Positions 1 to 6,924 of a DNA stretch of 23,072 nucleotides are shown here, piece by piece. The stretch is from Spirochaetaceae bacterium. Its GTDB lineage: Bacteria > Spirochaetota > Spirochaetia > Treponematales > Breznakiellaceae. The stretch is from contig JAISLM010000078.1 in NCBI GenBank assembly GCA_031290855.1, positions 1 to 23,072 of the forward strand, read 5' to 3'. Each line of letters opens with the position of its first letter. Position 1 is the first letter of the stretch. The notes beneath the pieces are model-generated. The model did not search any database, was not told the DNA's origin, and saw only the letters and a program-made list of their open reading frames with translations. The translations under genes were made by a program, and so were the position numbers.

Positions 1-135
1 AAGGAAATTTATCATCTGTGGTGGTTTGCATGGCAAACCCGTCTACTACAATTTTTTTGTAGTTGCTACCCACTCTAACCGCCCCAAGGGGCGGGGGAGC
101 AGACCCCACTGCGAATAAATACAGCCCAAACTTCG

Positions 136-321
136 CTAACAGGACTGTATGAGTTTTGCCGCCTGTCGGAGGCTCGGCCCCCGCAACGGCCAGGACCCGT
201 TTCCAATTCCCGTATCCCGCTCCAGGCAGCCTTCAATCCACCAGTTTCGTTCATCGTTCCAGCCCTTATTCGAGGTGATAAATTTCCGCACCTGATCGAA
301 GCTCTCCGAATTATGCGGCGC
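136..321 (-). pseudogene. Possible protein fossil, 61 codons, no start codon
   Basis: On the minus strand a stop-to-stop frame of 61 codons contains no ATG and is preceded directly by a TAA (322-324). The translation (… SFDQVRKFITSNKGWND … NWWIEGCLERDTGIGNG … LRQAAKLIQSC) has balanced composition, tryptophan clusters and amphipathic stretches, more like a real protein C-terminus than a random frame. I do not recognise the family. It may be the 3' end of a decayed gene. It could equally be chance, because a 61-codon open frame is not rare in GC-rich DNA. Confidence 0.25.
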
Positions 322-390
322 TTACAAGATACCGCCGCCTTATCACTTCCTTTTGGGTTTAATAAGGCGGTAAAACGTCAGGCAAAACAG

Positions 391-421
391 CTTGATGTTG
401 TTTTGTGGCGGGGGAGGTTCA
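391..421 (+). repeat. Dispersed repeat A, copy 1
   Basis: This is the most diverged of three copies of a core whose key part is TGTTTTGTGGCGGGG followed by AGGTTCA. The other copies are 3770-3799 (+) and 15938-15967 (minus). The upstream block GTAAAACGTCAGGC (370-383) is shared exactly with copy 2 (3727-3740). Here the segment between block and core is shorter and lacks the hairpin of copy 2. The copy lies just upstream of the modA promoter. Confidence 0.75.
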
Positions 422-461
422 CTGACAATGCCCTGTCAGTGTTTTGCCCACCCGTATTGTA

Positions 462-490
462 TTGACAAACAAATTGTTCAAGTGTACAGT
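462..490 (+). promoter_or_regulatory. Sigma70-type promoter of modA, with possible operator
   Basis: TTGACA (462-467) and TACAGT (485-490) are separated by exactly 17 bases. Transcription would start near 497 and give a leader of about 17 bases with AGGAGA (500-505) before the ATG. The spacer contains an 11-base near-palindrome AACAA-A-TTGTT (468-478), and the ACTGACA hairpin 421-440 lies just upstream. Either could bind a regulator, but no ModE-type site was identified. Confidence 0.7.
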
Positions 491-513
491 ACGGCTGATA
501 GGAGATTTGCGTT

Positions 514-1347
514 ATGAATAAATTTTTAAAAACACGCGGCCTGGCTGCCGCGCTGGTTTTAGCGGCAATTTTTGCCGCAGGCGGACAAACGGCCCTGTTT
601 GCGAAGGGCAGGCAGGCGGCAAAAACACCCGTCGCGGAGCAGCGAAACGAGGATGTTACGATTCTGGCGGCGGCGGCGGCAAGCCTTAAAAACGCTTACG
701 ACCAGGAACTTATTCCTCAGTTTCAGGCGAAATATCCGTGGATAAAGGTGTCCGGAACGTACGACAGTTCCGGCAAGCTGCAGACCCAGATCGAAAACGG
801 TCTTCATGCGGATGTCTTCATGTCGGCGGCCGTAAAACAGATGGACGCGCTGGTTGCCGGGGGCTACATCGAAAAGGGCGCTGTGGACTACCTGTTACAA
901 AACAAGCTGGTTCTGATAAAGCCGGCGGGGGCATCGACGGCTGTCGGCGGTTTTGCCGACGTGACTAAGGCAAAAACCGTCGCGATAGGCGACCCCAAAT
1001 CGGTTCCCGCCGGCCAGTACGCCGAGGAGGCGCTCAAAAAGCTGGGCGTCTGGGACAAGCTGCCCGAAACATCGAAGAGCCTTGGCACTAACGTTACCGA
1101 GGTGCTGAGCTGGGTCGGCAACGGCAGCGCGGAGGTCGGGATCGTGTACGCCACGGACGCGGCTTCTACCGACAAGGTGACGGTGATCGAAACGCTGGCG
1201 GAAGGGATACTCTCCGCGCCCGTGATATACCCGGTCGCCGTCCTCAAGAACGCCCCCAACCCGGAGGCGGCCAAACTGTTCGTTGACTTCCTTGCTTCCG
1301 ACTCAGGTCTTGCCGTGTTCCAAAAGTACGGTTTTTCCAGGAACTAG
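514..1347 (+). CDS. modA: Molybdate ABC transporter substrate-binding protein ModA
   Basis: This is a periplasmic binding protein that should capture molybdate (or tungstate) for a ModBC importer. The first ~30 residues form a Sec signal peptide (Lys/Arg N-region, Ala/Leu/Val core, likely cut after ALFA-30). The mature part has the ModA pattern: VTILAAAAASLKNAYDQ at the start, YDSSGKLQTQIENGLHADVF, the SVPAGQYAEEAL block, and the late GSAEVGIVYATDA block typical of the oxyanion site. The 277-residue precursor is a normal family length. The ATG at 514 is supported by AGGAGA nine bases upstream and by a close sigma70 promoter. modB and modC are absent: the next gene is an unrelated TPR protein, so the permease and ATPase must be elsewhere or the gene works as an orphan. 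Family assignment is firm; ligand choice is inferred. Confidence 0.9.
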   Translation: MNKFLKTRGLAAALVLAAIFAAGGQTALFAKGRQAAKTPVAEQRNEDVTILAAAAASLKNAYDQELIPQFQAKYPWIKVSGTYDSSGKLQTQIENGLHADVFMSAAVKQMDALVAGGYIEKGAVDYLLQNKLVLIKPAGASTAVGGFADVTKAKTVAIGDPKSVPAGQYAEEALKKLGVWDKLPETSKSLGTNVTEVLSWVGNGSAEVGIVYATDAASTDKVTVIETLAEGILSAPVIYPVAVLKNAPNPEAAKLFVDFLASDSGLAVFQKYGFSRN

Positions 1348-1445
1348 CCCTGTTCCGGGCGACAGCCTGCGCCGCCTCCGGGCGATGCCGGCTGTACGCG
1401 CCGGAACGGTCTCCCCTTGTATCCGCGCGGGCATCCCCGGCGGGC

Positions 1446-1480
1446 TTAATAAAAATATTGACAATTGGTATCATGTTACC
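1446..1480 (+). promoter_or_regulatory. Possible promoter and palindrome before the TPR gene
   Basis: TTAATA (1446-1451) and TATCAT (1469-1474) are 17 bases apart, and a TTGACA also occurs at 1458-1463 without a convincing -10. The -10 lies in a near-palindrome GGTA-T-CATG-T-TACC (1467-1480), matching at 12 of 14 positions, which could be an operator. The region is locally AT-rich compared with its surroundings. Confidence 0.35.
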
Positions 1481-1495
1481 GGACTGGCTTACAAA

Positions 1496-3532
1496 ATGAA
1501 GAAATCCGGCTTTTTTGAACGTTTTGATCGATGTTTTCGCCTCAAAGCAAGGGGGCGCTTTGTACCGGCCCTGGCCGCCGCCGTGTTTTTCTTTGGATCG
1601 GCCCCGGGGCAGGCGCAGAATCCGCATGACGCGCTTTTCTTCTATAACCGGGGGCAAAGCGCGATGCTGGCCGGGGACTGGTACTCTGCGGTCGAGGACT
1701 TTCTGGAATGTATAAAGCAGAATCCCGCCCACGCCGAGGGCGCGGCGGCGCTTGCGGAGTGTTACTATGCGCTCGAAGAGTACGACGAGGCGCTCCTATG
1801 GGTAAGGAAGGCTCGCGCACTTGCCCGTCTCAACATGGAGGCCGCGAATCTTGAGTCCTTCATACTGATTGCGCTGGGGCGGCTGGACGAGGCGTCGGAC
1901 ATCGTAAAATACGTGCAGTCCCGCGAACCGTACAACGTGAACGCGCTGTTTACCGCCGCCGAGCTCGAAGTCGCGCGGGGAAAGCCGGGGGACGCCGTGA
2001 GGCTTTTCAACGAGGCCGTTCGCCGCTACCCGGACGACCGGCGGCTCCTAGTGTCCCTTGCGCTGGTTACCGGTTCCCTGGGTGACACGGAGACGGCTCG
2101 CCGCTACATAGAACGCGCCGAACTGAAGCATCCCGACGATTACCGCGTCTACTACTACGCCGCATACCTTGCCTCCCGCGCCTCTCATATAAACACCGCG
2201 ATCGCCGACGCGGAACGGGCCTTGTCCCTGCGTCCCGGTTTTGTCCCGGCGCTTTCGCTGCTTGCCTCGCTGCGCTACCGCAACGGGGAGTACGGGGAGG
2301 CCGCCGCGCTTGCTGACCGCATCATCGCCGCCGAGCATCAGAACTCCGGCGCGTGGCTCCTCAAGGGGATGGCTTACGAGGGCATGGGGCGGAAAAACGA
2401 TGCCCGCATGATACTGGAGCAGGCGCTGGGTTTTGACGGCGAGGACGAATTCACCCGTATCGCGCTGGAAAACCTGGTTATCGAGACGACGCGGCTTGAG
2501 GACCCGCAGCGGGCCCGCCGGGCTGCCTACCATTTTGACCGCGCCCGCGCTTACCGCGCCCGAAATCTGGGTTCCGAGGCGCTTTTCGAGTACCGCCGGG
2601 GACTGCGCCTCGATCCCTACGCCAAGGAACGGCTGGAGTATGCCGAAATCCTAAAGCTCCAGGGTTATCCCGTGCTTTACCTGGAAGAATTGAAGTTCAT
2701 GCGCGATTTGGGGATGAGCGACCGCGCCGTGGACGATCAGATTGAAACCTACGCCGCGCTTCTGGGAAGCGGGCTTGCGAAGCTTTGGAACGTCGACATG
2801 GAAGAGATACTTCCGCACTGGAACGTCGCGATCTTTTCCGTTGCGGGCCAGTCGGCCTTTTACCACACGGACGCCGGCTACATCGCCTCACGGTACATAA
2901 AAGACATTCTGGTGCACGACGGCAACATCGGCACCCCCGCGCTGGAAGTGCGGCAAGGTTCATTCGCGTCCGCCTTCCGAACGGCCCGTGACGGGGCCGC
3001 AGACTACTTTTTGATAGTCAACGTGCTTGAGAACGAGCGCGACATCGCGGTAAACGCCGAACTCTACGTGGCGCGCACCGGCGCGCCCGCCGCCGCCTTC
3101 AGCGTGTACCGTACCGGCGCGGACAGGCTGCGTAACGCGGCGCGGAACATCGCGGAACAGCTCGGGGCGGCGCTGCCTTTCCGGGCCGTGCTTCTGCGCC
3201 GCGCCGCCGGGGAAGGCTTGATCGACAAAGGTCGGCTGGACGGCTGCCGCGAAGATGTCGTGTACCGTATCGTCAGAAAGGGGCGCGTGGACGTGCGCGG
3301 CGAGGGCATAGGCCTTCGTTATGCGGACGGCGACATTACCGGCGCCTTCACGCCGAAACAGCTTGGCGAGGAGCTTTCTTCCGGGACGCTTACCCGCGCC
3401 GGCTTTTTCGACCTCGTCGCCGCGGGCGACGAGGTCGTCGCCGAAAGTGAGGACGGGGCGGCGTCCGCCTCGCATCCGTCCGCCCCCGCCGCCGACCCGG
3501 AGTTACGCGCCATGCTGCGAACCTTGCGCTAG
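1496..3532 (+). CDS. Secreted TPR-repeat protein
   Basis: This 678-residue protein probably acts in the periplasm or at the envelope. A basic N-region is followed by a hydrophobic stretch (VPALAAAVFFFGSAPGQAQ), consistent with a Sec signal cut near AQA-QN. The next ~400 residues are tandem 34-residue TPR-like helical pairs (for example ALFFYNRGQSAMLAGDWYSAVEDF, GAAALAECYYALEEYDEAL, GAWLLKGMAYEGMGRKNDAR). The last ~230 residues are a mixed alpha/beta region (YFLIVNVLENERDIAVNAELYVA, DVVYRIVRKGRVDV) that I do not recognise. It may resemble the CsgG/FlgT-like domains attached to TPR proteins in treponemes, but this is a guess. The frame is open from 1283 inside modA; ATG 1496 is preferred because it begins the signal peptide. 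No clear ribosome-binding site precedes it. No partner gene suggests a specific job. Confidence 0.75.
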   Translation: MKKSGFFERFDRCFRLKARGRFVPALAAAVFFFGSAPGQAQNPHDALFFYNRGQSAMLAGDWYSAVEDFLECIKQNPAHAEGAAALAECYYALEEYDEALLWVRKARALARLNMEAANLESFILIALGRLDEASDIVKYVQSREPYNVNALFTAAELEVARGKPGDAVRLFNEAVRRYPDDRRLLVSLALVTGSLGDTETARRYIERAELKHPDDYRVYYYAAYLASRASHINTAIADAERALSLRPGFVPALSLLASLRYRNGEYGEAAALADRIIAAEHQNSGAWLLKGMAYEGMGRKNDARMILEQALGFDGEDEFTRIALENLVIETTRLEDPQRARRAAYHFDRARAYRARNLGSEALFEYRRGLRLDPYAKERLEYAEILKLQGYPVLYLEELKFMRDLGMSDRAVDDQIETYAALLGSGLAKLWNVDMEEILPHWNVAIFSVAGQSAFYHTDAGYIASRYIKDILVHDGNIGTPALEVRQGSFASAFRTARDGAADYFLIVNVLENERDIAVNAELYVARTGAPAAAFSVYRTGADRLRNAARNIAEQLGAALPFRAVLLRRAAGEGLIDKGRLDGCREDVVYRIVRKGRVDVRGEGIGLRYADGDITGAFTPKQLGEELSSGTLTRAGFFDLVAAGDEVVAESEDGAASASHPSAPAADPELRAMLRTLR

Positions 3533-3726
3533 CCTGGCAACATTATAGTATTACCGCGCTGTAGAAACGTAGTCAAATCGCTGCTGAAAACTGCGCTGCG
3601 TAATACGGTTTTTGATAAAAGAATCACGGCATCTTCGTATTTCCCCACTTCCAAAACAGCCTTTTCCGGGTCCCAAGACAAGCCAAAAACATGGGGCGTT
3701 AACCTTCTTATCAGGTTAGGCTGGAA

Positions 3727-3799
3727 GTAAAACGTCAGGCACAAACCGCATAGCGGTTTGCCGCAGACGCTTGACGCTGTTTTGTGGCGGGGAGGTTCA
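3727..3799 (+). repeat. Dispersed repeat A, copy 2 (fullest copy)
   Basis: It begins with GTAAAACGTCAGGC (identical to 370-383), contains a perfect 8-bp hairpin CAAACCGC-ATA-GCGGTTTG (3742-3760), and ends with the core CTTGACGCTGTTTTGTGGCG…GAGGTTCA (3770-3799). Bases 3766-3794 match the reverse complement of 15943-15971 at all 29 positions. Confidence 0.85.
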
Positions 3800-3826
3800 T
3801 TCGCAGTCTTGTTTAATACCCCGCCG

Positions 3827-3862
3827 AACCTTCGGTTCGCGCTTGCCGCGCGGAGGCTCATT
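3827..3862 (+). repeat. Dispersed repeat B, copy 1
   Basis: This 36-base unit, with AACCTTCGGTTCGCGCTTGC at its start and CGGAGGCTCATT at its end, matches 16027-16062 at 34 of 36 positions in the same orientation. Together with CGAACC at 3825-3830 its start forms a hairpin with GGTTCG (3834-3839). It lies about 27 bases beyond repeat A. Confidence 0.8.
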
Positions 3863-3984
3863 TATGAGTTTGCGTGGTTCTTGGTTAAATCCCCTTGATA
3901 CGGCGCCGGGCGCTTTTGCGTAACCGGCCCTTGCCACCCGTTACAGTGTCTGACCCCGGCCCTATATGTAGCGTACCGGCTTCG

Positions 3985-4099
3985 CGCCATGGATGGCGCT
4001 GTTTCCACATCTTTAGCCGGAGTTTTTGCTTTGCAAAAACTCCGATGGCATAATCCGGCAGGGATGCCGGATTATGCCACAAATTTGGCGCCAGGCGCC
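3985..4099. repeat. Cluster of four hairpins, two long and perfect
   Basis: Four inverted repeats follow each other with few bases between. They are GCGCCA/TGGCGC (3985-3990 with 3995-4000); a perfect 12-bp stem CGGAGTTTTTGC (4018-4029) with 4033-4044 and loop TTT; a perfect 15-bp stem TGGCATAATCCGGCA (4046-4060) with 4065-4079 and loop GGGA; and GGCGCC (4087-4092) with 4094-4099. Stem perfection and tandem order suggest a REP/MITE-like element or a structured RNA. The T-runs inside the 12-bp stem are not a classic terminator tail. Confidence 0.8.
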
Positions 4100-4161
4100 C
4101 CCTGCCTTAGCAATGTTCCTGACGGTTGAATTCGGAATTGCTGATGAGGCAGCGCGGCCGC

Positions 4162-4190
4162 TTGACTAAATTATGGTGGAATAGTAAGAT
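4162..4190 (+). promoter_or_regulatory. Sigma70-type promoter of rny
   Basis: TTGACT (4162-4167) and TAAGAT (4185-4190) are separated by 17 bases. Transcription would start near 4197, leaving a ~33-base leader with AAGGGG (4218-4223) before the ATG at 4230. Confidence 0.65.
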
Positions 4191-4229
4191 AGGGTTCATT
4201 TATATACAGTTAAAGGTAAGGGGTCAGAT

Positions 4230-5759
4230 ATGGATTTGAAGTTATGGATAATCCCCCCTCTTACCGGGTTAACCTTAGGCTGGATCATTAGATGGCTTTA
4301 TGCCAGATTTCAATTAACGGCGGCGGAACAGCTTGCCCGACGAATTAAAGAGGATGCAGTAAAAGATGCTGATGCCATACGGAAGGAGATGCTTCTCGAG
4401 GCAAAAGAAAAAATAATCAGCGAGCGCAATCACGCGGAAAGGGAGACTCGGGAAAGACGAGCGGAATTACAACGGCTGGAACACCGTGTCCTGCAACGGG
4501 AGGACGCGATAGAGAAAAAATTTCGGCAGGCTGAGCGGGTCGAACAGCAGCTTGCGGAAAAGGAAAAGGGTTTTAAGGCGCGGGAAAACGCGCTTCTACA
4601 GGAAGAGGATCGCTACCGGCTTGAACTGGAACGTATATCCGGGCTTACATCGGGCGAGGCCAAGGCCCAATTAATTAAATATCTTGAGAACGAGGCCGTT
4701 CACGACGCCCAGACTATTATCAACAAGATAGAAAACGAAGCGAACATTAACGCGGAAAAGAAAGCCCAGGATATTCTTGTTACCGCGATACAGCGGCTTA
4801 CAACGGATGTTACCAGCGAGGTAACGGTATCTACCGTGTCGTTGCCGGACGACGAGATGAAGGGCCGGATAATAGGGCGAGAGGGGCGCAATATCCGAAC
4901 CTTTGAGACGATAACGGGCGTCGATATAATCATCGACGATACGCCGGAGGCGGTCGTGATCTCATGCTTCGACCCGGTGCGCCGCGAGATCGCCAAGATC
5001 TCGCTCGACAGGCTCGTTTCGGACGGACGGATACACCCGGCAAGGATAGAAGAGGTTGTCAGCAAGGTGTCACGGGAGGTCTCGCAGAAGATATTCGAGG
5101 AAGGCGAAAAGCTGATCTACGACCTTGGTCTCCACAATATCAGTCAGGACGCGATACGGCTTCTGGGGCGGCTCTATTTCCGCACGAGTTACGGGCAGAA
5201 TGTTCTGAAGCATTCGAGGGAGGTGTCCCAGCTCGCGAGTCTTTTGGCTGCGGAGCTTGGGGCGAACCGGGAACTTACGAAACGGGCCGCCGTGCTGCAC
5301 GACATAGGCAAGGGTGTCGATACCGATTCCGATCTGAATCACGCCGAGATAGGCATGGATATGGCGCGAAAGATGGGGGAGGATGCCCGCGTTATCAACG
5401 CGATAGGGGCGCACCACGGGGATATCGAGCCTTGCTGCATAGAGTCGGTTATCGTCCAGATTGCGGACGCGATTTCGGCTGCGCGGCCCGGAGCGCGGAG
5501 GGAGTCGCTTGACAGCTACATCAAGCGGCTAAAAAACCTGGAAAACATAGCGACGGGCTTCGCCGGCGTGGAAAAGGCTTTTGCGATCCAGGCCGGGCGC
5601 GAGCTGCGGGTTGTCGTCTATAACGAGCAGGTGAACGACGAGCAGTCCCGGCTTATGGCGCGTAATGTCGCCAAGAAAATTGAGGGCGATCTGCACTATC
5701 CGGGCCGCATCAAGGTAACGATCATCAGAGAGACCCGTATCGTAGAATATGCCAGATAA
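4230..5759 (+). CDS. rny: Ribonuclease Y
   Basis: RNase Y is a membrane-anchored endoribonuclease that starts mRNA turnover and processing. All family parts are present in 509 residues. An N-terminal membrane segment (about 5-24, LWIIPPLTGLTLGWIIRWLY) is followed by a long charged coiled coil (about 30-200), then a KH RNA-binding domain with GRIIGREGRN at 212-221. The HD phosphohydrolase domain has metal-binding candidates H328, H357-D358 (AVLHDIGKG), H395-H396 and D413. The ATG is preceded by AAGGGG and by its own promoter. Its 3' end overlaps ymdB by 11 bases, the usual neighbour of rny in Firmicutes and spirochaetes, so the two are co-transcribed. Confidence 0.96.
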   Translation: MDLKLWIIPPLTGLTLGWIIRWLYARFQLTAAEQLARRIKEDAVKDADAIRKEMLLEAKEKIISERNHAERETRERRAELQRLEHRVLQREDAIEKKFRQAERVEQQLAEKEKGFKARENALLQEEDRYRLELERISGLTSGEAKAQLIKYLENEAVHDAQTIINKIENEANINAEKKAQDILVTAIQRLTTDVTSEVTVSTVSLPDDEMKGRIIGREGRNIRTFETITGVDIIIDDTPEAVVISCFDPVRREIAKISLDRLVSDGRIHPARIEEVVSKVSREVSQKIFEEGEKLIYDLGLHNISQDAIRLLGRLYFRTSYGQNVLKHSREVSQLASLLAAELGANRELTKRAAVLHDIGKGVDTDSDLNHAEIGMDMARKMGEDARVINAIGAHHGDIEPCCIESVIVQIADAISAARPGARRESLDSYIKRLKNLENIATGFAGVEKAFAIQAGRELRVVVYNEQVNDEQSRLMARNVAKKIEGDLHYPGRIKVTIIRETRIVEYAR

Positions 5760-6555
5760 GGGTGCGTCCGTCCTGATGCTGGGCGATGTCGTGGGGGAAG
5801 CGGGGCTGGCGGCGCTGGAACGGTTGCTGCCCGGCCTCGTCGACAGGTACGGCGCGGACTTTGTCACGGCAAACGGCGAGAACTCCTCGATATTCGGCAT
5901 GACGGAGCAGGACGCGCTCCGCATACTGGCTGCCGGCGTTGACGTGATCACCGGCGGCAACCATATCTGGGAAAAGCGCACATTCTGGTCCTTCATGGAC
6001 AGCGAAAGCCGTGTGCTGCGCCCCGCCAACTACCCGGCTCCCGCCGCGGGCCGCGGCTTTATCCTGATCGAAAAAGGCCGGCGCCGCTTTCTGGTTATCA
6101 ACCTTCAGGGGCGCGAATACATGCCTCCGATAGACTGCCCGTTTAGGACCTTCGACGCGATACTTCTTGAGACGCGGACGGCGGCGGAAAGGGACGGCAA
6201 GGCTCCGCCTCATTTCGTGCTGCTTGACTTTCACGCCGAATCGACACGGGAAAAGGAGGCTCTCGGTTTTTATGCCGACGGACGCGCCTCGGTGCTTGTA
6301 GGCACCCATACCCACGTTCAAACCGCGGACGCGAAGATATTGCCCGGGGGCTCGGCCTACATCAGCGACCTTGGAATGACCGGCGTCCTGGACGGCATAA
6401 TAGGCATGAACAAGGATATCTGCATGAAACGCGCTTCGCGGCAGATAGCCTACCCGATGCGAGGCGCGGAGGGCACGGGAAGCGTACAGGGCGTCTGTGT
6501 CCGTTTGACGAAGACCGGGAAGGCTGTCTCGATAGAGAGCTTCTCAGTCTGTTGA
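5749..6555 (+). CDS. ymdB: YmdB-family metallophosphoesterase (TIGR00282)
   Basis: Members of this family are cytoplasmic two-metal phosphodiesterases; Bacillus subtilis YmdB hydrolyses cyclic nucleotides and affects biofilm and motility decisions. The metal-ligand pattern is complete: D13 (MLGDVVGEAG), E44-N45 (ANGENSS), N71-H72 (GGNHIWEK), H162 (DFHAES), and H187 and H189 (GTHTHVQTAD). Length 268 is normal for the family. It starts inside the last codons of rny, so translation is probably coupled. Its end overlaps the convergent small gene at 6544-6735 by 12 bases. Substrate in this organism is inferred from the family only. Confidence 0.93.
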   Translation: MPDKGASVLMLGDVVGEAGLAALERLLPGLVDRYGADFVTANGENSSIFGMTEQDALRILAAGVDVITGGNHIWEKRTFWSFMDSESRVLRPANYPAPAAGRGFILIEKGRRRFLVINLQGREYMPPIDCPFRTFDAILLETRTAAERDGKAPPHFVLLDFHAESTREKEALGFYADGRASVLVGTHTHVQTADAKILPGGSAYISDLGMTGVLDGIIGMNKDICMKRASRQIAYPMRGAEGTGSVQGVCVRLTKTGKAVSIESFSVC

Positions 6556-6735
6556 GCGGCGCGGATCGCGGACGGCAAACGACGGGCAGTGCCGCTTTGT
6601 CGCGTTGAATACCTCGACGGATGGCAGCGGGCGGCACTTTATGCCGAACTGCGTACAGCAGCGCGGAAAAGCGGGGTCCCAGCTCACCTTGAAAAACTTA
6701 CATTTTAAACAGTTGGGGTATATGCTGGCCGGCAT
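6544..6735 (-). CDS. Small cysteine-rich protein, predicted zinc-binding
   Basis: This is a 63-residue protein with cysteines at 9, 12, 26, 27, 34 and 50 (CLKCKFFKVSWDPAFPRCC … KRHCPSF). The layout C-x2-C … hydrophobic-SWDPAFPR-C … LPS … C resembles a family of ~60-residue bacterial proteins that databases often mislabel as uracil-DNA glycosylase. I recall this family from the pattern; its true function is unknown to me. The cysteines would fit one zinc or Fe-S site. The gene faces ymdB and their ends overlap by 12 bases. No clear ribosome-binding site precedes its ATG. Confidence 0.6.
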   Translation of the reverse strand: MPASIYPNCLKCKFFKVSWDPAFPRCCTQFGIKCRPLPSVEVFNATKRHCPSFAVRDPRRSTD

Positions 6736-6793
6736 TTTTATGAATACATTTTAAGTATGCCGTGCGGATGTTTTCAAGCGTCCGCTTATGACG

Positions 6794-6811
6794 GGCGGTC
6801 TCCCGCCTTTT
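6794..6811 (+). terminator. Weak hairpin with T-run before the binding-protein promoter
   Basis: GGCGG (6794-6798) pairs with CCGCC (6803-6807) across a TCTC loop and is followed by TTTT. It could stop read-through from ymdB, but it lies about 240 bases after that gene and the stem is only five pairs. Confidence 0.25.
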
Positions 6812-6868
6812 ACCCGCCGTAATTCCTTAACGTCATTGCTTCCGTTTCACGGCCCGTCATGCGGTCTG

Positions 6869-6897
6869 TTTACAAATTATCCGGCATTTTCTACAAT
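6869..6897 (+). promoter_or_regulatory. Sigma70-type promoter of the solute-binding protein gene
   Basis: TTTACA (6869-6874) and TACAAT (6892-6897) are spaced by 17 bases. The predicted start near 6904 gives a leader of about 21 bases with a strong AGGAGG (6913-6918) before ATG 6925. Confidence 0.65.
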
Positions 6898-6924
6898 GTC
6901 CGGTATAGTCACAGGAGGATTCTT

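Larger units (their letters stand above)
1..461. other. Non-coding, hairpin-rich region upstream of modA
   Basis: No convincing complete gene lies here. Inverted repeats seen directly: 23-28 with 34-39 (6 bp, loop 5); 45-51 with 57-63 (7 bp around a T5 loop); 79-85 with 88-94 (CCGCCCC-AA-GGGGCGG); 119-124 with 145-150; 335-343 with 362-370 (9 bp, 18-base loop); and 421-427 with 434-440 (ACTGACA, loop 6). The T-rich hairpin at 45-63 could end transcription of a gene left of the window, but that gene is not visible. A gene fossil (136-321) and a dispersed repeat (391-421) are listed separately. Confidence 0.6.
3533..4160. other. Long non-coding region between the TPR gene and rny
   Basis: Nearly 630 bases hold no credible gene. 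The contents are an open minus-strand frame of doubtful meaning (3529-3861), a small inverted repeat TAACCT/AGGTTA near 3701-3720, dispersed repeats A and B (3727-3862), a cluster of hairpins (3985-4099), and an imperfect stem (CTGCCT 4102-4107 plus AGCAAT 4109-4114 pairing with ATTGCT 4137-4142 plus AGGCAG 4147-4152) just before the rny promoter. Confidence 0.6.

Noticed and set aside
1283..1495. Extension of the TPR protein back into modA
   Set aside because: It would precede the signal peptide and overlaps the modA coding sequence.
3529..3861. Complete 110-residue gene on the minus strand
   Set aside because: Its first half is translated repeat A/B DNA; at most a fragment is real.
4018..4079. 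Rho-independent terminator for the TPR gene
   Set aside because: It lies about 490 bases after the stop and neither hairpin has a proper T-tail.
6859..6924. Earlier ATG for the NMT1-like binding protein
   Set aside because: It lies upstream of the predicted promoter start and before the signal peptide; ATG 6925 has AGGAGG.
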